Assembly: GCF_007991735.1 (NCBI RefSeq)
Contig: NZ_BJYX01000022.1
Coordinates: forward strand, 1-63,741
Reading direction: 5' to 3'
Source: Terrabacter aerolatus
Lineage (GTDB): Bacteria > Actinomycetota > Actinomycetes > Actinomycetales > Dermatophilaceae
DNA: 63,741 nucleotides
Below the pieces are notes generated by a model that was given only the letters and a program-made list of their open reading frames with translations, was not told the origin of the DNA and did no database searches. Below, piece after piece: positions 1-12,343 of the stretch. The number at the start of each line of letters is the position of its first letter. Positions within the stretch are counted from its first letter, which is position 1. A program made the position numbers and the translations under genes.

Positions 1-121
1 GGTTCGGGGGCCGGGGCGCCGGACGTGTCGGTTTCGGGCGTGGGTGGGCGTCGGTTCGGGGGCCGCGGCGCCGGACGTGTCGGTTTCGGGCCTGGGTGGG
101 CGTCGGTTCGGGGGCCGCGGG
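1..121. repeat. 52-bp tandem repeat at the left edge
   Basis: A 52-bp unit starting GGTTCGGGGGCCG begins at 1, 53 and 105, giving about 2.3 copies. The first two units differ at only a few positions. The array is cut by the window edge and may continue to the left. It lies downstream of the minus-strand MFS gene that ends at 131. No gene is supported here. Confidence 0.85.
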
Positions 122-130
122 GGACCGGGG

Positions 131-1366
131 TCAGGGGGTGGTCGCGGCTGCGGGCTCGCTGGGCTGGGCGCGCTCGAGGACCCCTCGAAATCCCCACGAC
201 ACGAGGACGGCCACGGCCCCGGCACCGACCGTGACGGCATACGCGGGCGTGTGTCCGCCCCAGTCGGCGAGGCGACCGGCCAGGGCCGCGCCGATCGCGT
301 AGCCGAGGCCCGTGGCGGCGGCGAGGACGGTCATCGCCGCTCCCGTGCGCGACGGCGGCGTGACCCGCTCACCCAGGGTGAACGTCGTGATCATGTACGG
401 CGCGACCGTGCAGCCGAGCACGAGCAGCACGGGCACGAGCGCGGGCAGCGACCCGACGAGCAGGAGTGGTGCCGACAGGACCAGCAAACCGGCGGCGAAC
501 CAGCGCAACCGCCTCGACAGCGCGAACCGCGACGGGAGCGCCGCCACCGCCAGCCCCGCCAGGACGCTGCCCACACCGAGCAGGGCGTGGAAGTACCCCG
601 TCAGGCCGGGCGAACCGGCCGCGGTCGCGAGCACCGACGTGCCCGTCTGGACCGATCCGAAGACCGTGCCGACGAGCAGCTGCGCGGTCGCGAGCACGGC
701 GAAAGCCGGCGTCAGGAGCCGGCCCACGGCGCCGGCGCCGCTCGAGGTCGCGGCATGCGTGACCGTCGCCGTCTCGTGCAGGGCGAACCACGTGCCGAAG
801 ACGGCGAGACCGGCGGCCGCCAGGGCCAGGGCCGCGGTGGGGCTCGCGGCGGACACCCCGAGGCCGACGAGCGCCGGCCCGAGGACGAAGGACGCCTCGT
901 CGGCCGCGCCCTCGTAGGAGAAGGCGGCGTCGACGAGCCGATGCTGTCGAGAGCCCGAGTCCGCGGTGATCGGCCGCCACCGCACCCGCGCCAGCGGGCC
1001 GATCTGCGGCAGCAGCAGACCCGCGACCGCACTCGCGACCGCGGCCACGCCCCACGGGAGTCCGGCGCCGACGACCACGAGGATGCCGGCGATGCCGAGG
1101 CCGCCGCCGATGGACTGGAAGGCCACGACGCGACGCTGGCCGAGCCGGTCGGCACGGGCGCCCCAGAACGGTGCGCCGACCGCGTTGGCCACGGCGAGCG
1201 CGCCGGCGCAGAAGCCACCCGCGCCGTAGCTGCCGGTGGCCGACGACACGAGCAGGAGGGTGCCCAGCTGGCTCATCGCGAGCGGCAGCCGTGCGAGGAA
1301 GGCGACGACGATGTACGTGCGGCCGGTGAGGCCGAAGAGGTGGCGGTACGAGTCGATGGGTGACAC
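131..1366 (-). CDS. MFS transporter, 411 aa
   Basis: This is an integral membrane transporter of the major facilitator superfamily with about 12 hydrophobic segments. The loop after the second segment carries a G-A-R-A-D-R-L-G-Q-R-R signature, the usual MFS cytoplasmic loop motif. The GTG start gives S-P-I-D-S-Y-R before the first membrane segment. The family includes drug exporters, but no residue here names a substrate. It stands alone: the gene behind it ends at 1625 with a terminator hairpin between, and a tandem repeat follows it. The C-terminus is a short Ala/Pro tail. Confidence 0.85.
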   Translation of the reverse strand: MSPIDSYRHLFGLTGRTYIVVAFLARLPLAMSQLGTLLLVSSATGSYGAGGFCAGALAVANAVGAPFWGARADRLGQRRVVAFQSIGGGLGIAGILVVVGAGLPWGVAAVASAVAGLLLPQIGPLARVRWRPITADSGSRQHRLVDAAFSYEGAADEASFVLGPALVGLGVSAASPTAALALAAAGLAVFGTWFALHETATVTHAATSSGAGAVGRLLTPAFAVLATAQLLVGTVFGSVQTGTSVLATAAGSPGLTGYFHALLGVGSVLAGLAVAALPSRFALSRRLRWFAAGLLVLSAPLLLVGSLPALVPVLLVLGCTVAPYMITTFTLGERVTPPSRTGAAMTVLAAATGLGYAIGAALAGRLADWGGHTPAYAVTVGAGAVAVLVSWGFRGVLERAQPSEPAAATTP

Positions 1367-1574
1367 GAGGGCGGCTCCGGATCTGGTCGCGGGGTGCGCG
1401 ACACGCTCGCGTGCCTACCCGCCCATCAGGTCACGCCGGATCCCTGTGCGCTCCCGATTCTACGCGGTCGGTGGGGCTGGGCCGCACGCCGCACGCCGCT
1501 CGGCGGGAGTCGGGCGTCGGGAGTCGGGAGTCGGGAGGCGGCGGGAGCCGGTGCGAGGTTCGCCGGGAACGGCA

Positions 1575-1608
1575 CGGGCGGGCACCCCCAGTTGGGGATG
1601 CCCGCCCG
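1575..1608 (-). terminator. Hairpin terminator after the secreted repeat protein
   Basis: Inverted repeat with arms CGGGCGGGCA (1575-1584) and TGCCCGCCCG (1599-1608), plus inner C/G pairs. It lies 17 bp past the stop of the minus-strand gene 1625-2986. There is no clear U-tract, as is usual in high-GC actinobacteria. The stretch 1500-1535 beside it carries short GTCGGGA repeats. Confidence 0.7.
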
Positions 1609-1624
1609 GCCCTCGTGCGGTGCG

Positions 1625-2986
1625 TCAGCGCAGCGGCGCCACGCGAGAGCCCATGGCCTTGGGGGCGGTGCGGGTCGAGACGCTCGGGGCCGCGCCGGGC
1701 GCCAGGTTGGGCGAGAGGTCCATCCGGCCCGCGACGTCGACGATGACGTTGGTCCGGCCCGCGTTGTTGTAGATGTCGAACTGGTTGATGTCGCTGAGGC
1801 CCACCATCGCCATGTTGGCGACGGTCTGGCCCGCAGCCGGGTTGAGGTTGCTCGCGGCCGATCGGGTGACACCGGTCTGCCAGATCGTCAGGTACGTGGC
1901 GGCCGTCGGGCTGACGGCGGTCGCGTTCGTGACCAGCGCCACGGTCGAGGAGTTGGTGACCGAGCTCGGAGCCGTGACGGTGCGCGTCGTGCCCGCGGAC
2001 AGGGTCGTCGTGCCGAGGCTCGTGCGCGTGTCGACGATGCGCTTCGGGGCACCGACGCTGCGGAATCGCAGACCGTCACCCGTGGCGTAGAGGCCGACGA
2101 CGTCGACGATGACGTCGACCGTGCCGGGGCTGGCGTTGCCGATGCCGAAGTTGATGAGCGGGGTGGTGCCGTCGCTCGCCATGGAGTGGGTGACGGGCAC
2201 GATCACCATGTTCGACGTCGTCTTGCGGGAGGCGAAGTTGACGTTCGAGGTGTTGGGGATGGCGTTCTCGTCACCGTTCCAGGCGTTGAGGAAGCCGGTC
2301 CACTGCGGGTTGACGGCCGTGACGTTCACCGCGAGAGCGGAGATCGTCGGGGTCTCCGAGCCGTAGTTGACCGACTGGATGAGGTAGTCGTTCGCGGCGA
2401 GCGCGGGGCCGTCCTGCTGCGTCCGGGTGTCGAGGGCACGCCACGGGTCGTCGGGGAAGTAGTCGACGGCGCCGGCGGGCTTCGTCGTCGTCGAGCCGAC
2501 GTAGTAGCCCTGGACGTCGGCGATGACGTGGGTCTGGCCGGTCGCGTTGCGGATGCTGACCCAGCCGTCGCTGCTGACCGGGACGGTCACGAGGTTGGCG
2601 CGGGTGTCCTTGGCGACGAAGTTGAGGCTCGAGGCGTTGGGGACCGTCGTGCCCTTGGGGTAGACGACGATGTTGCCGTCGCGGGTGGGCGCGGTGACGG
2701 TCATGTTGAGGACGACCGCCGAGACGCCGGTCGACGGCACACCGCCGCGGCCGTTGACCTTGAGGTTGTAGACCTCGCCCGCGTTGAGCGGCCGACCGAG
2801 GTTGGAGCCACGGGTGTCGAGCATCCGGCTGGGCTTCAGCGAGACGTAGGTGCCGTCGGCGACGCCGGTCGTGACGGCCGGGGCGGCCGGAGCCGCGGAG
2901 GCGGCCGGCGCGAGGAGCGCGCCGCCGACGCCCGCCGAGGTGAGGACGAGGGCTGCGGACAGCCCCGAGATGACAGACCGCCGCAC
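1625..2986 (-). CDS. Secreted protein with three R-hh-DTR / VNVTAV repeats, 453 aa
   Basis: Residues 1-32 form a signal peptide (Arg-rich start, hydrophobic core, then A-S-A-A). The mature part is three repeats of about 130 residues. Each opens with an L/V-D-T-R motif (about 56, 185 and 318), has an N-x-T-x-x-x core (about 94, 221 and 354) and ends with V-I-A/V-D-V-x-G (about 154, 293 and 414). Such repeats are known in actinobacterial surface proteins, often attached to cell-wall amidases, but no catalytic domain is present here. There is no C-terminal membrane anchor or sortase motif, so it is probably released or wall-bound. GTG start with an AGGGGG ribosome site; the 122 bp to the next gene hold nothing recognisable. 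The role in adhesion or wall binding is inference. Confidence 0.85.
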   Translation of the reverse strand: MRRSVISGLSAALVLTSAGVGGALLAPAASAAPAAPAVTTGVADGTYVSLKPSRMLDTRGSNLGRPLNAGEVYNLKVNGRGGVPSTGVSAVVLNMTVTAPTRDGNIVVYPKGTTVPNASSLNFVAKDTRANLVTVPVSSDGWVSIRNATGQTHVIADVQGYYVGSTTTKPAGAVDYFPDDPWRALDTRTQQDGPALAANDYLIQSVNYGSETPTISALAVNVTAVNPQWTGFLNAWNGDENAIPNTSNVNFASRKTTSNMVIVPVTHSMASDGTTPLINFGIGNASPGTVDVIVDVVGLYATGDGLRFRSVGAPKRIVDTRTSLGTTTLSAGTTRTVTAPSSVTNSSTVALVTNATAVSPTAATYLTIWQTGVTRSAASNLNPAAGQTVANMAMVGLSDINQFDIYNNAGRTNVIVDVAGRMDLSPNLAPGAAPSVSTRTAPKAMGSRVAPLR

Positions 2987-3108
2987 GGCAGGTCCCCCTG
3001 TTCGTAAGTGAGCGCTGCCCCTGCGACAGCGTGCCAGCGGAAATTACCACCGGAATCGTCGCCTTGGGCCCCTTGGAGCCGATTCGTGACCTGAGCGCAC
3101 CGGAGGGG

Positions 3109-5577
<2,469 letters not shown>

Positions 5578-5764
5578 CGCTCCATTGTCGTATGCCGGGT
5601 GGTGCGCCTCGCCGTCGAACGCGCCCGAGCGCCCGGGGTGCGTCCCCGGGGACGCGGCGGGACGGCATACGCCGGCAGTGGTCGACGAGGCCGGCGAGGG
5701 GACGGACAAATGTTACTGATCGGTCCTCGGACGTCGTCCGGGGCGTTTCTCGGATCGTGGGACG

Positions 5765-7213
<1,449 letters not shown>

Positions 7214-7230
7214 GGAGCACGACCCACCGG

Positions 7231-8571
7231 ATGACGAGCACGACCCAGCCCGGGCCCGCCGGGCAGCGCTACCCGCTCGACGGCCGCCGCGCCTGGGCCG
7301 TGTGGGCGGCGGCCATCGCCGTCTACGTCCTGGCCGTCTTCCACCGCACGTCGCTCGGCGTCGCCGGGCTCGAGGCCGCCGACCGCTTCGGCATCAGCAG
7401 CGCGCAGCTGTCGACCTTCACCATCGTGCAGGTCTTCGTCTACGCGGCGATGCAGCTGCCGGTCGGGGCGCTGCTCGACCGCTACGGCTCCAAGAAGCTG
7501 CTGGGTCTCGGCCTGGCGCTGCTCACCGTCGCGCAGCTCGGCTTCGCGTTCGTCCGCTCGTTCGAGGCGGCGCTGCTGTGCCGCGTGCTCCTCGGCATCG
7601 GCGACGCCATGGTCTTCATCTCGGTGCTGCGCCTCGTCGCGCTGTGGTTCTCGCCGCGGCGCACGCCGATGGTGACCCAGCTGACCGGCGTGCTCGGCCA
7701 GCTGGGCGCGCTCGCCGCGGCCGGCCCGCTCGCGGCCGCGCTGAGCCGCTTCGGGTGGACGCCGTCGTATGCCGTCGCGGCGTCGGTCGGCGTGCTGTCC
7801 GGGGTCGCGCTCGTCATCGTCGTCAAGGACAGCCCCTACGCCGACCAGCACCGTGACGAGCTGCGCCTCCGGGCCGTCGCACGCACGCTCCGGGCGGCCT
7901 GGCTCGTGCCCGGCACCCGGCTCGGGCTGTGGTCGCACTTCACCTCGCAGTTCGCCGCCAACATGTTCACGATGCTGTGGGGCTTCCCGTTCCTCGTTGC
8001 GGGACAAGGACTCTCGCCCGGCACGGCGAGCGTCCTGCTCATGGTCATGGTCGTGACGACCGTCGTCTCGAGCCCGATCATCGGCACGCTGACGATGCGC
8101 TACCCGTTCTCGCGCAGCACCCTGGTGCTGTGCATCGTCGCGGCCGCGATCGCCGCCTGGACGGTCGTGCTCCTGTGGCCCGGGCGCGCACCGCTCTGGA
8201 TGCTCGTCGTCCTCGTGGTCCTCATCGCCGTCGGTGGTCCCGGCTCGATGATCGGCTTCGACCTCGCGCGGACGTTCAACCCGCCGACGCGCATCGGCAG
8301 CGCCTCGGGCATCGTCAACACCGGTGGCTTCATCGCGACCCTGACGGCGGTCGCGCTCGTCGGCGTCGTGCTCGACCGGGTCGCTCCCGGCGGTCCCTCG
8401 ACGTGGGACGTCGACTCGTTCCGGCTCGCGATGACGGTGCAGTACCCCGTGTGGGCGCTCGGCATCGTGCAGGTGCTCCGCTACCGGCACAAGGCCAGGC
8501 GTGCCGCGCTCGAGGCCGACCCCGACGCCTACGCCGCCATGCAGGCCGGCCGCTCCGTCACCTTCCACTGA
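7231..8571 (+). CDS. MFS transporter, 446 aa
   Basis: Major facilitator protein with about 12 membrane segments. The first helix contains W-A-A-A-I-A-V-Y and is followed by F-H-R-T-S-L-G, and the 2-3 loop has the L-L-D-R-Y-G-S-K-K motif. The pattern fits organic-anion or sugar-phosphate type MFS carriers, but the substrate is not determined. ATG at 7231 follows GAGGAG 14-19 bases upstream and the malic enzyme stop by 17 bp, so the two are probably co-transcribed. Co-expression hints at an organic acid link, which is inference. The frame is open upstream within malic enzyme, but that part is a shadow. Confidence 0.85.
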   Translation: MTSTTQPGPAGQRYPLDGRRAWAVWAAAIAVYVLAVFHRTSLGVAGLEAADRFGISSAQLSTFTIVQVFVYAAMQLPVGALLDRYGSKKLLGLGLALLTVAQLGFAFVRSFEAALLCRVLLGIGDAMVFISVLRLVALWFSPRRTPMVTQLTGVLGQLGALAAAGPLAAALSRFGWTPSYAVAASVGVLSGVALVIVVKDSPYADQHRDELRLRAVARTLRAAWLVPGTRLGLWSHFTSQFAANMFTMLWGFPFLVAGQGLSPGTASVLLMVMVVTTVVSSPIIGTLTMRYPFSRSTLVLCIVAAAIAAWTVVLLWPGRAPLWMLVVLVVLIAVGGPGSMIGFDLARTFNPPTRIGSASGIVNTGGFIATLTAVALVGVVLDRVAPGGPSTWDVDSFRLAMTVQYPVWALGIVQVLRYRHKARRAALEADPDAYAAMQAGRSVTFH

Positions 8572-8582
8572 CCCCACCTCCA

Positions 8583-8640
8583 CCGTCGAGAGGCCAGGGC
8601 TCGTGGGTGCTCGACCGTCGAGGGGCCGGAGCTCGTGGGT
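8583..8640. repeat. Two 26-bp intergenic repeats carrying the GTCGAG core
   Basis: Two similar 26-bp units lie at 8583-8608 and 8615-8640, 32 bp apart. Each starts CCGTCGAG(A/G)GGCC and ends GCTCGTGGGT. They sit between an MFS gene and the MmcQ-like gene. The core matches arrays at 30043-30105 and 55301-55383. There is no coding potential. Confidence 0.75.
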
Positions 8641-8664
8641 CTAGCCTGCTCGTGAGGAGGCGCG

Positions 8665-9027
8665 ATGGCGACGTGGGCCGACGTGGACGAGCTGGCCGGG
8701 CGGCTGCCCGGCGCCGAACGCACGGTCGCCCACGACGGGTCACCGGCCTGGCGGGCCGGACGGCATACCTTCGCCCGGGCGCGGGCCGACGACGAGGGAC
8801 GTGACCTCGTGCAGGTGTGGACGGGCGAGATGGACACCGAGCCGGCGCTCGCGGGCCGTCGGGAGACGTTCGTGCGCATGGAGACGTTCCGGTTCCGCGT
8901 CACCCTGTGGGGACGCCTCGACCGGCTCGACCGACGTGAGCTCGCCGAGCTGCTCCTCGACTCCTACGACATCCGTGGAGGCCGTCGTCGTCGCGGCGAC
9001 ACGGGGCTGGCTGCGCTGCTCGCCTGA
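8665..9027 (+). CDS. MmcQ/YjbR-family protein, 120 aa
   Basis: A small cytoplasmic protein. The sequence W-A-D-V-D-E-L-A-G-R-L-P-G near the start and the central R-H-T-F-A-R-A-R-A-D strand fit the MmcQ/YjbR fold, whose members are called DNA-binding-like but have no firm function. The length of 120 aa is normal for the family. ATG at 8665 is preceded by GAGGAGG. It is probably a single-gene unit, with repeats upstream and a 149-bp gap before the next gene. Confidence 0.8.
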   Translation: MATWADVDELAGRLPGAERTVAHDGSPAWRAGRHTFARARADDEGRDLVQVWTGEMDTEPALAGRRETFVRMETFRFRVTLWGRLDRLDRRELAELLLDSYDIRGGRRRRGDTGLAALLA

Positions 9028-9176
9028 ACCGCTCGTCGACCTGCTCGCCTGACCCTGACGGGCCTGCGCGTCCGGCTGGACCGGCATCTTGTGAGGGTTT
9101 TCCCAGACTTCCGGTATGTGGTCGAAACGAGGGCATGACGGACATCCCCGCCGGCCCCTGACCACGGGAGGCCCGG

Positions 9177-10472
9177 ATGGCAGTGCCGGCACAGACACGC
9201 ACCAGACTCACGTCCGACCAGCGCAACGCGTTCGCCGCTGCCTACCTCGGCTGGGCGATGGACGCCTTCGACTACTTCCTCGTCGTGCTCATCTACGCCG
9301 ACATCGCGAAGGACTTCCACACGTCGCTGGCCCAGATGGCGTTCATCACGACGATGACCCTCGTCATGCGCCCGGTCGGGGCGTTCCTCTTCGGCCTCTG
9401 GGCCGACCGACGCGGACGGCGCGTGCCGCTCATGACGTGCGTCGCGTTCTACAGCGTCGTCGGTTTCGTGTGTGCCTTCGCGCCGAACTTCGGCGTCCTC
9501 ATGGTCCTGCGGATGCTCTACGGCATCGGGATGGGAGGTGAGTGGGGCCTGGGCGCGGCCTTGGCGATGGAGAAGCTGCCGGCCGAGCGCCGGGGCTTCT
9601 TCTCCGGGATCCTGCAGGGCGGCTACTCGATGGGCTACCTGCTCGCGTCGCTGGCCTTCCTCGTCGTCAACTCGTGGCTCGGGCTCTCGTGGCGCTGGAT
9701 GTTCGCGCTGTCCATCGTGCCGGCGGTCATCACCTTCGTCATCCGCTCGCGCGTCGTGGAGTCCGAGGTCTGGCAGAACGCCGACCAGCGCGTCCGGCAG
9801 ACGAGCACCTCGCTGCGCCAGCTGCTCGCGAACCGGGCGATCTGGCGCCGCTTCGTCTTCCTCGTCCTGCTCATGACGGCCTTCAACTGGATGAGCCACG
9901 GCACCCAGGACATCTACCCGACGTTCCTCAAGGCGACCGACGACGGCGGCGCCGGGCTGGCCAAGAGCACCGCGTCGTGGATCGCCGTCATCTACAACGT
10001 CGGTGCGATCGCCGGTGGTGCGGTAGCGGGGGCGCTGTCCGAGCGCCACGGTCGCAAGGTCGTCATCATCTTCTGCGCCCTGCTCGGCCTGCCGGTCGTG
10101 ACGCTCTTCGCCTACTCGCACACCGCGGGCATGCTCGTCCTCGGGTCGTTCCTCATGCAGGTGATGGTCCAGGGCGCCTGGGGCGTCATCCCGGCGCACC
10201 TGACCGAGCTGAGCCCCGACGAGATCCGCGGCTTCTACCCCGGCGTCACGTACCAGCTCGGCAACTGCCTCGCGGCCTTCAACCTGCCCATCCAGCAGGC
10301 CATCGCCTCGTCGCACGGCTATCCCTTCGCACTGGCGGTGACGATCGTGCCGGTCCTGGTCGCCGTGGCCGTGCTCACGGCGGTGGGCAAGGAGCGTCGC
10401 GGCGTCCGGTTCGGCAGCAGCGAGACGAGCCTCGTCGAGTCGGGCGAGGCCAGTCTGGCCTCGGCACGCTGA
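9177..10472 (+). CDS. MFS transporter of the SHS (sialate/lactate:H+ symporter) type, 431 aa
   Basis: Membrane carrier with 12 predicted segments. The N-terminal helix [13 protein letters not shown] is the hallmark of the sialic acid/lactate proton symporter group, in which the D-x-F-D pair is conserved. The loop motif W-A-D-R-R-G-R-R and the helix-4 motif G-M-G-G-E-W-G-L-G are both present; G-G-E-W-G is typical of metabolite:H+ symporters. Monocarboxylate uptake is the likeliest role, but the substrate is not proven. Start ATG 9177, with GGGAGG a few bases upstream. A perfect hairpin follows directly after the stop codon. Confidence 0.87.
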   Translation: MAVPAQTRTRLTSDQRNAFAAAYLGWAMDAFDYFLVVLIYADIAKDFHTSLAQMAFITTMTLVMRPVGAFLFGLWADRRGRRVPLMTCVAFYSVVGFVCAFAPNFGVLMVLRMLYGIGMGGEWGLGAALAMEKLPAERRGFFSGILQGGYSMGYLLASLAFLVVNSWLGLSWRWMFALSIVPAVITFVIRSRVVESEVWQNADQRVRQTSTSLRQLLANRAIWRRFVFLVLLMTAFNWMSHGTQDIYPTFLKATDDGGAGLAKSTASWIAVIYNVGAIAGGAVAGALSERHGRKVVIIFCALLGLPVVTLFAYSHTAGMLVLGSFLMQVMVQGAWGVIPAHLTELSPDEIRGFYPGVTYQLGNCLAAFNLPIQQAIASSHGYPFALAVTIVPVLVAVAVLTAVGKERRGVRFGSSETSLVESGEASLASAR

Positions 10473-10505
10473 GCACACGGCATACGGCTCGCGTATGCCG
10501 TGTGC
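10473..10505 (+). terminator. Perfect hairpin made of two inverted TATGCCG motifs
   Basis: Arms GCACACGGCATACG (10473-10486) and CGTATGCCGTGTGC (10492-10505) pair over 14 bp with a 5-nt loop. The hairpin begins at the base after the SHS transporter stop codon. Both arms contain the heptamer that is enriched across the window. Confidence 0.75.
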
Positions 10506-10523
10506 GTCCTGGCGTCGCACGCG

Positions 10524-10556
10524 CGAACGCCGCACCCCGTGGGGGTGCGGCGTTCG
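10524..10556 (-). terminator. 15-bp stem hairpin between convergent MFS genes
   Basis: Arms CGAACGCCGCACCCC (10524-10538) and GGGGTGCGGCGTTCG (10542-10556) pair perfectly with a 3-nt loop. It lies 25 bp beyond the stop of the minus-strand MFS gene 10581-11807 and can serve both directions. Confidence 0.8.
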
Positions 10557-10580
10557 GGCGCGGTGCGGGAAGGTCGCGAC

Positions 10581-11807
10581 TCAGGCGTCGCCGACGGTGA
10601 GGGCCTCGGCCTCGGTGCGCGAGGTGACCGCCTCGGCGCCGTGACCCGGAGCCTCGTCGAGCGCGCTGATGATCCGGCGCGCCGTGAGGAGCACGAGCAC
10701 GGCGAGCAGGACCGCTCCCGAGCCGACCCAGAAGGGCAGGTGGATCGAGGACTCGCCGAGGTTGCCCGCCAGCCACGGGGCGACGGCGCCGCCGCTGAAG
10801 CGGACGAAGGAGTATGCCGCGGACGCGACGCCGCGCTCGACCGGGGCGACCTTCATGACCGTCTCGGTGATGAGGGTGTTGTTCACGCCGAGGAACGCGC
10901 CGGCGAGGATGACGCCGATGACGAGCACGGTCTTGTTCTCCGTCTGCGCGGCCATGACGGCGAGGATGACGGCGAAGCCGAGCAGGGCGCCGACGATGCC
11001 GGCCAGGGTGCCGAAACGGCGCTGGATCATCGGGGCCACGAAGACCGAGGTGATCGCGAGCAGCAGGCCCCAGCCGAAGAAGATGAAGCCGATCTGGTGC
11101 GCGCCCATGGCGAGCGGGAACGGCGTGAACGCCAGGAGCGTGAAGAAGCCGAAGTTGTAGAGCAGCGCCGTGATGCCGACCGTGAGCAGGCCGCGGTGGC
11201 CGAGGGCCCGCAGCGGTGCCGACAGCGAGGTCGGCGTCTCGGCCGGCGGGGTCTTCGGCAGGGTCGCCACGGTGGCGATGAAGGCGATCGCCATGAGGAC
11301 GGCGACGCCGTAGAACGGCCAGCGCCAGGAGATGCCGCCGAGCCAGCCACCGAGCAGGGGGCCGGTGGCGATGCCGACACCGAGGGCGGCCTCGTAGAGG
11401 ATGATCGCCTGCTTCACCGAGCCGGACGCGGCGTTGACGATGGTCGCCAGGGCGGTCGCGATGAACAGCGCGTTGCCGAGACCCCACAGGGCGCGGAAGG
11501 CCACGATGCCGCCGACGGTGTCCTGGCTGCCGGCGAGGGCGGCGCCGACGATGATGAGCGCCAGGCCGAGCAGCAGGGTGCGCTTGGCGCCCACGCGGCT
11601 GCTGACCCAGCCGGTGCCGAGCATGGCGATGCCCATGACGGCGAGGTAGCTGGTGAAGAGCAGGGAGACCTGCGAGGGGCCGGCGCCGAGCTCGTCGGCG
11701 ATCGGCTTGAGGATGGGGTCGACGAGGCCGATGCCCATGAAGGAGATCACGCAGGCGAAGGCGATCGACCAGACGGTCTTGGGTTGGCGCCACATGGTGG
11801 TGGTCAT
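10581..11807 (-). CDS. MFS drug-type exporter under MarR control, 408 aa
   Basis: Membrane exporter of the DHA1-like MFS group with about 12 segments. It opens with W-S-I-A-F-A-C-V-I-S-F-M-G-I-G-L-V-D-P-I-L and has the loop G-W-V-S-S-R-V-G-A-K-R and the helix-5 motif G-P-L-L-G-G-W typical of drug:H+ antiporters. Its ATG overlaps the stop of the upstream marR gene (ATGA), so both are made from one transcript. MarR-MFS pairs commonly respond to phenolic or antibiotic-like ligands; that is family knowledge. The actual substrate is unknown. Confidence 0.87.
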   Translation of the reverse strand: MTTTMWRQPKTVWSIAFACVISFMGIGLVDPILKPIADELGAGPSQVSLLFTSYLAVMGIAMLGTGWVSSRVGAKRTLLLGLALIIVGAALAGSQDTVGGIVAFRALWGLGNALFIATALATIVNAASGSVKQAIILYEAALGVGIATGPLLGGWLGGISWRWPFYGVAVLMAIAFIATVATLPKTPPAETPTSLSAPLRALGHRGLLTVGITALLYNFGFFTLLAFTPFPLAMGAHQIGFIFFGWGLLLAITSVFVAPMIQRRFGTLAGIVGALLGFAVILAVMAAQTENKTVLVIGVILAGAFLGVNNTLITETVMKVAPVERGVASAAYSFVRFSGGAVAPWLAGNLGESSIHLPFWVGSGAVLLAVLVLLTARRIISALDEAPGHGAEAVTSRTEAEALTVGDA

Positions 11808-12265
11808 CCGTCCTTTCGGGTGGGGTGCGGTACGGGGGCGTCCGCCGCGGCCGAGAGCAGCTCGTTCATGACGTCGATGGCGACGCGGACCCGGTCGAGA
11901 GCCGGGCCGTCGAGCTGGTCGAGGGCGGGGGACAGGACGGCCAGTCGGGCGCGGCGCACGCTCTCGAGTGCGGCGTGGCCCTCGGCGCTGAGGGAGATCA
12001 CCGTGGCGCGCGCGTCGTCGGGGTCGGACGCGCGGTGCACCCAGCCGGACGCCTCGAGGCGCTGGAGCTGGGTGGTGATCGTCGGCTGGCTGCTGTGATC
12101 GGCGGCCGCGAGGGTGCTGACGCGGGAGGGCCCGAGCTCGTCCAGGAGGGCGAGCAGCCGAGCCTGCGCGAAGGGCACGTCGAACGACGCGTGCCGGCTG
12201 GCCCAGCGCGAGAGTCGCGCGGCCGAGCGCAGCAGGTCGTTGCCCAGGGTGGTCGGTGCGGTCAC
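11804..12265 (-). CDS. MarR-family transcriptional regulator
   Basis: DNA-binding repressor of about 153 aa. The winged helix is visible around V-S-T-L-A-A-A-D-H-S-S-Q-P-T-I-T-T-Q-L followed by L-E-A-S-G-W-V-H-R and the wing D-P-D-D-A-R-A-T. The frame is open to a TTG at 12301, but GTG 12265 is preceded by TTGGAG and matches the usual N-terminus; the longer form would start inside the palindrome. It overlaps the exporter gene by 4 nt and probably controls its own operon through the inverted repeat just upstream. Confidence 0.85.
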   Translation of the reverse strand: MTAPTTLGNDLLRSAARLSRWASRHASFDVPFAQARLLALLDELGPSRVSTLAAADHSSQPTITTQLQRLEASGWVHRASDPDDARATVISLSAEGHAALESVRRARLAVLSPALDQLDGPALDRVRVAIDVMNELLSAAADAPVPHPTRKDG

Positions 12266-12276
12266 TCGCTCCAATT

Positions 12277-12295
12277 TACATAGACAACCTATGTA
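12277..12295 (-). promoter_or_regulatory. Probable MarR operator
   Basis: Inverted repeat TACATAG-acaac-CTATGTA lies 12 bp upstream of the marR start, in an AT-rich patch that stands out from the surrounding GC. Size and position fit a MarR dimer site for autoregulation. Confidence 0.7.
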
Positions 12296-12343
12296 TATCA
12301 AGTCGAGGGCGTGCGCTCCCGTGGCACGTCGGTGGGCGTGGCC

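Noticed and set aside
5578-5709. Longer N-terminus of the P-type ATPase from TTG 5709
   Set aside because: The added 44 residues are Pro/Ser/Gly-rich, span intergenic motif copies and use a TTG start; GTG 5577 gives the usual family start.
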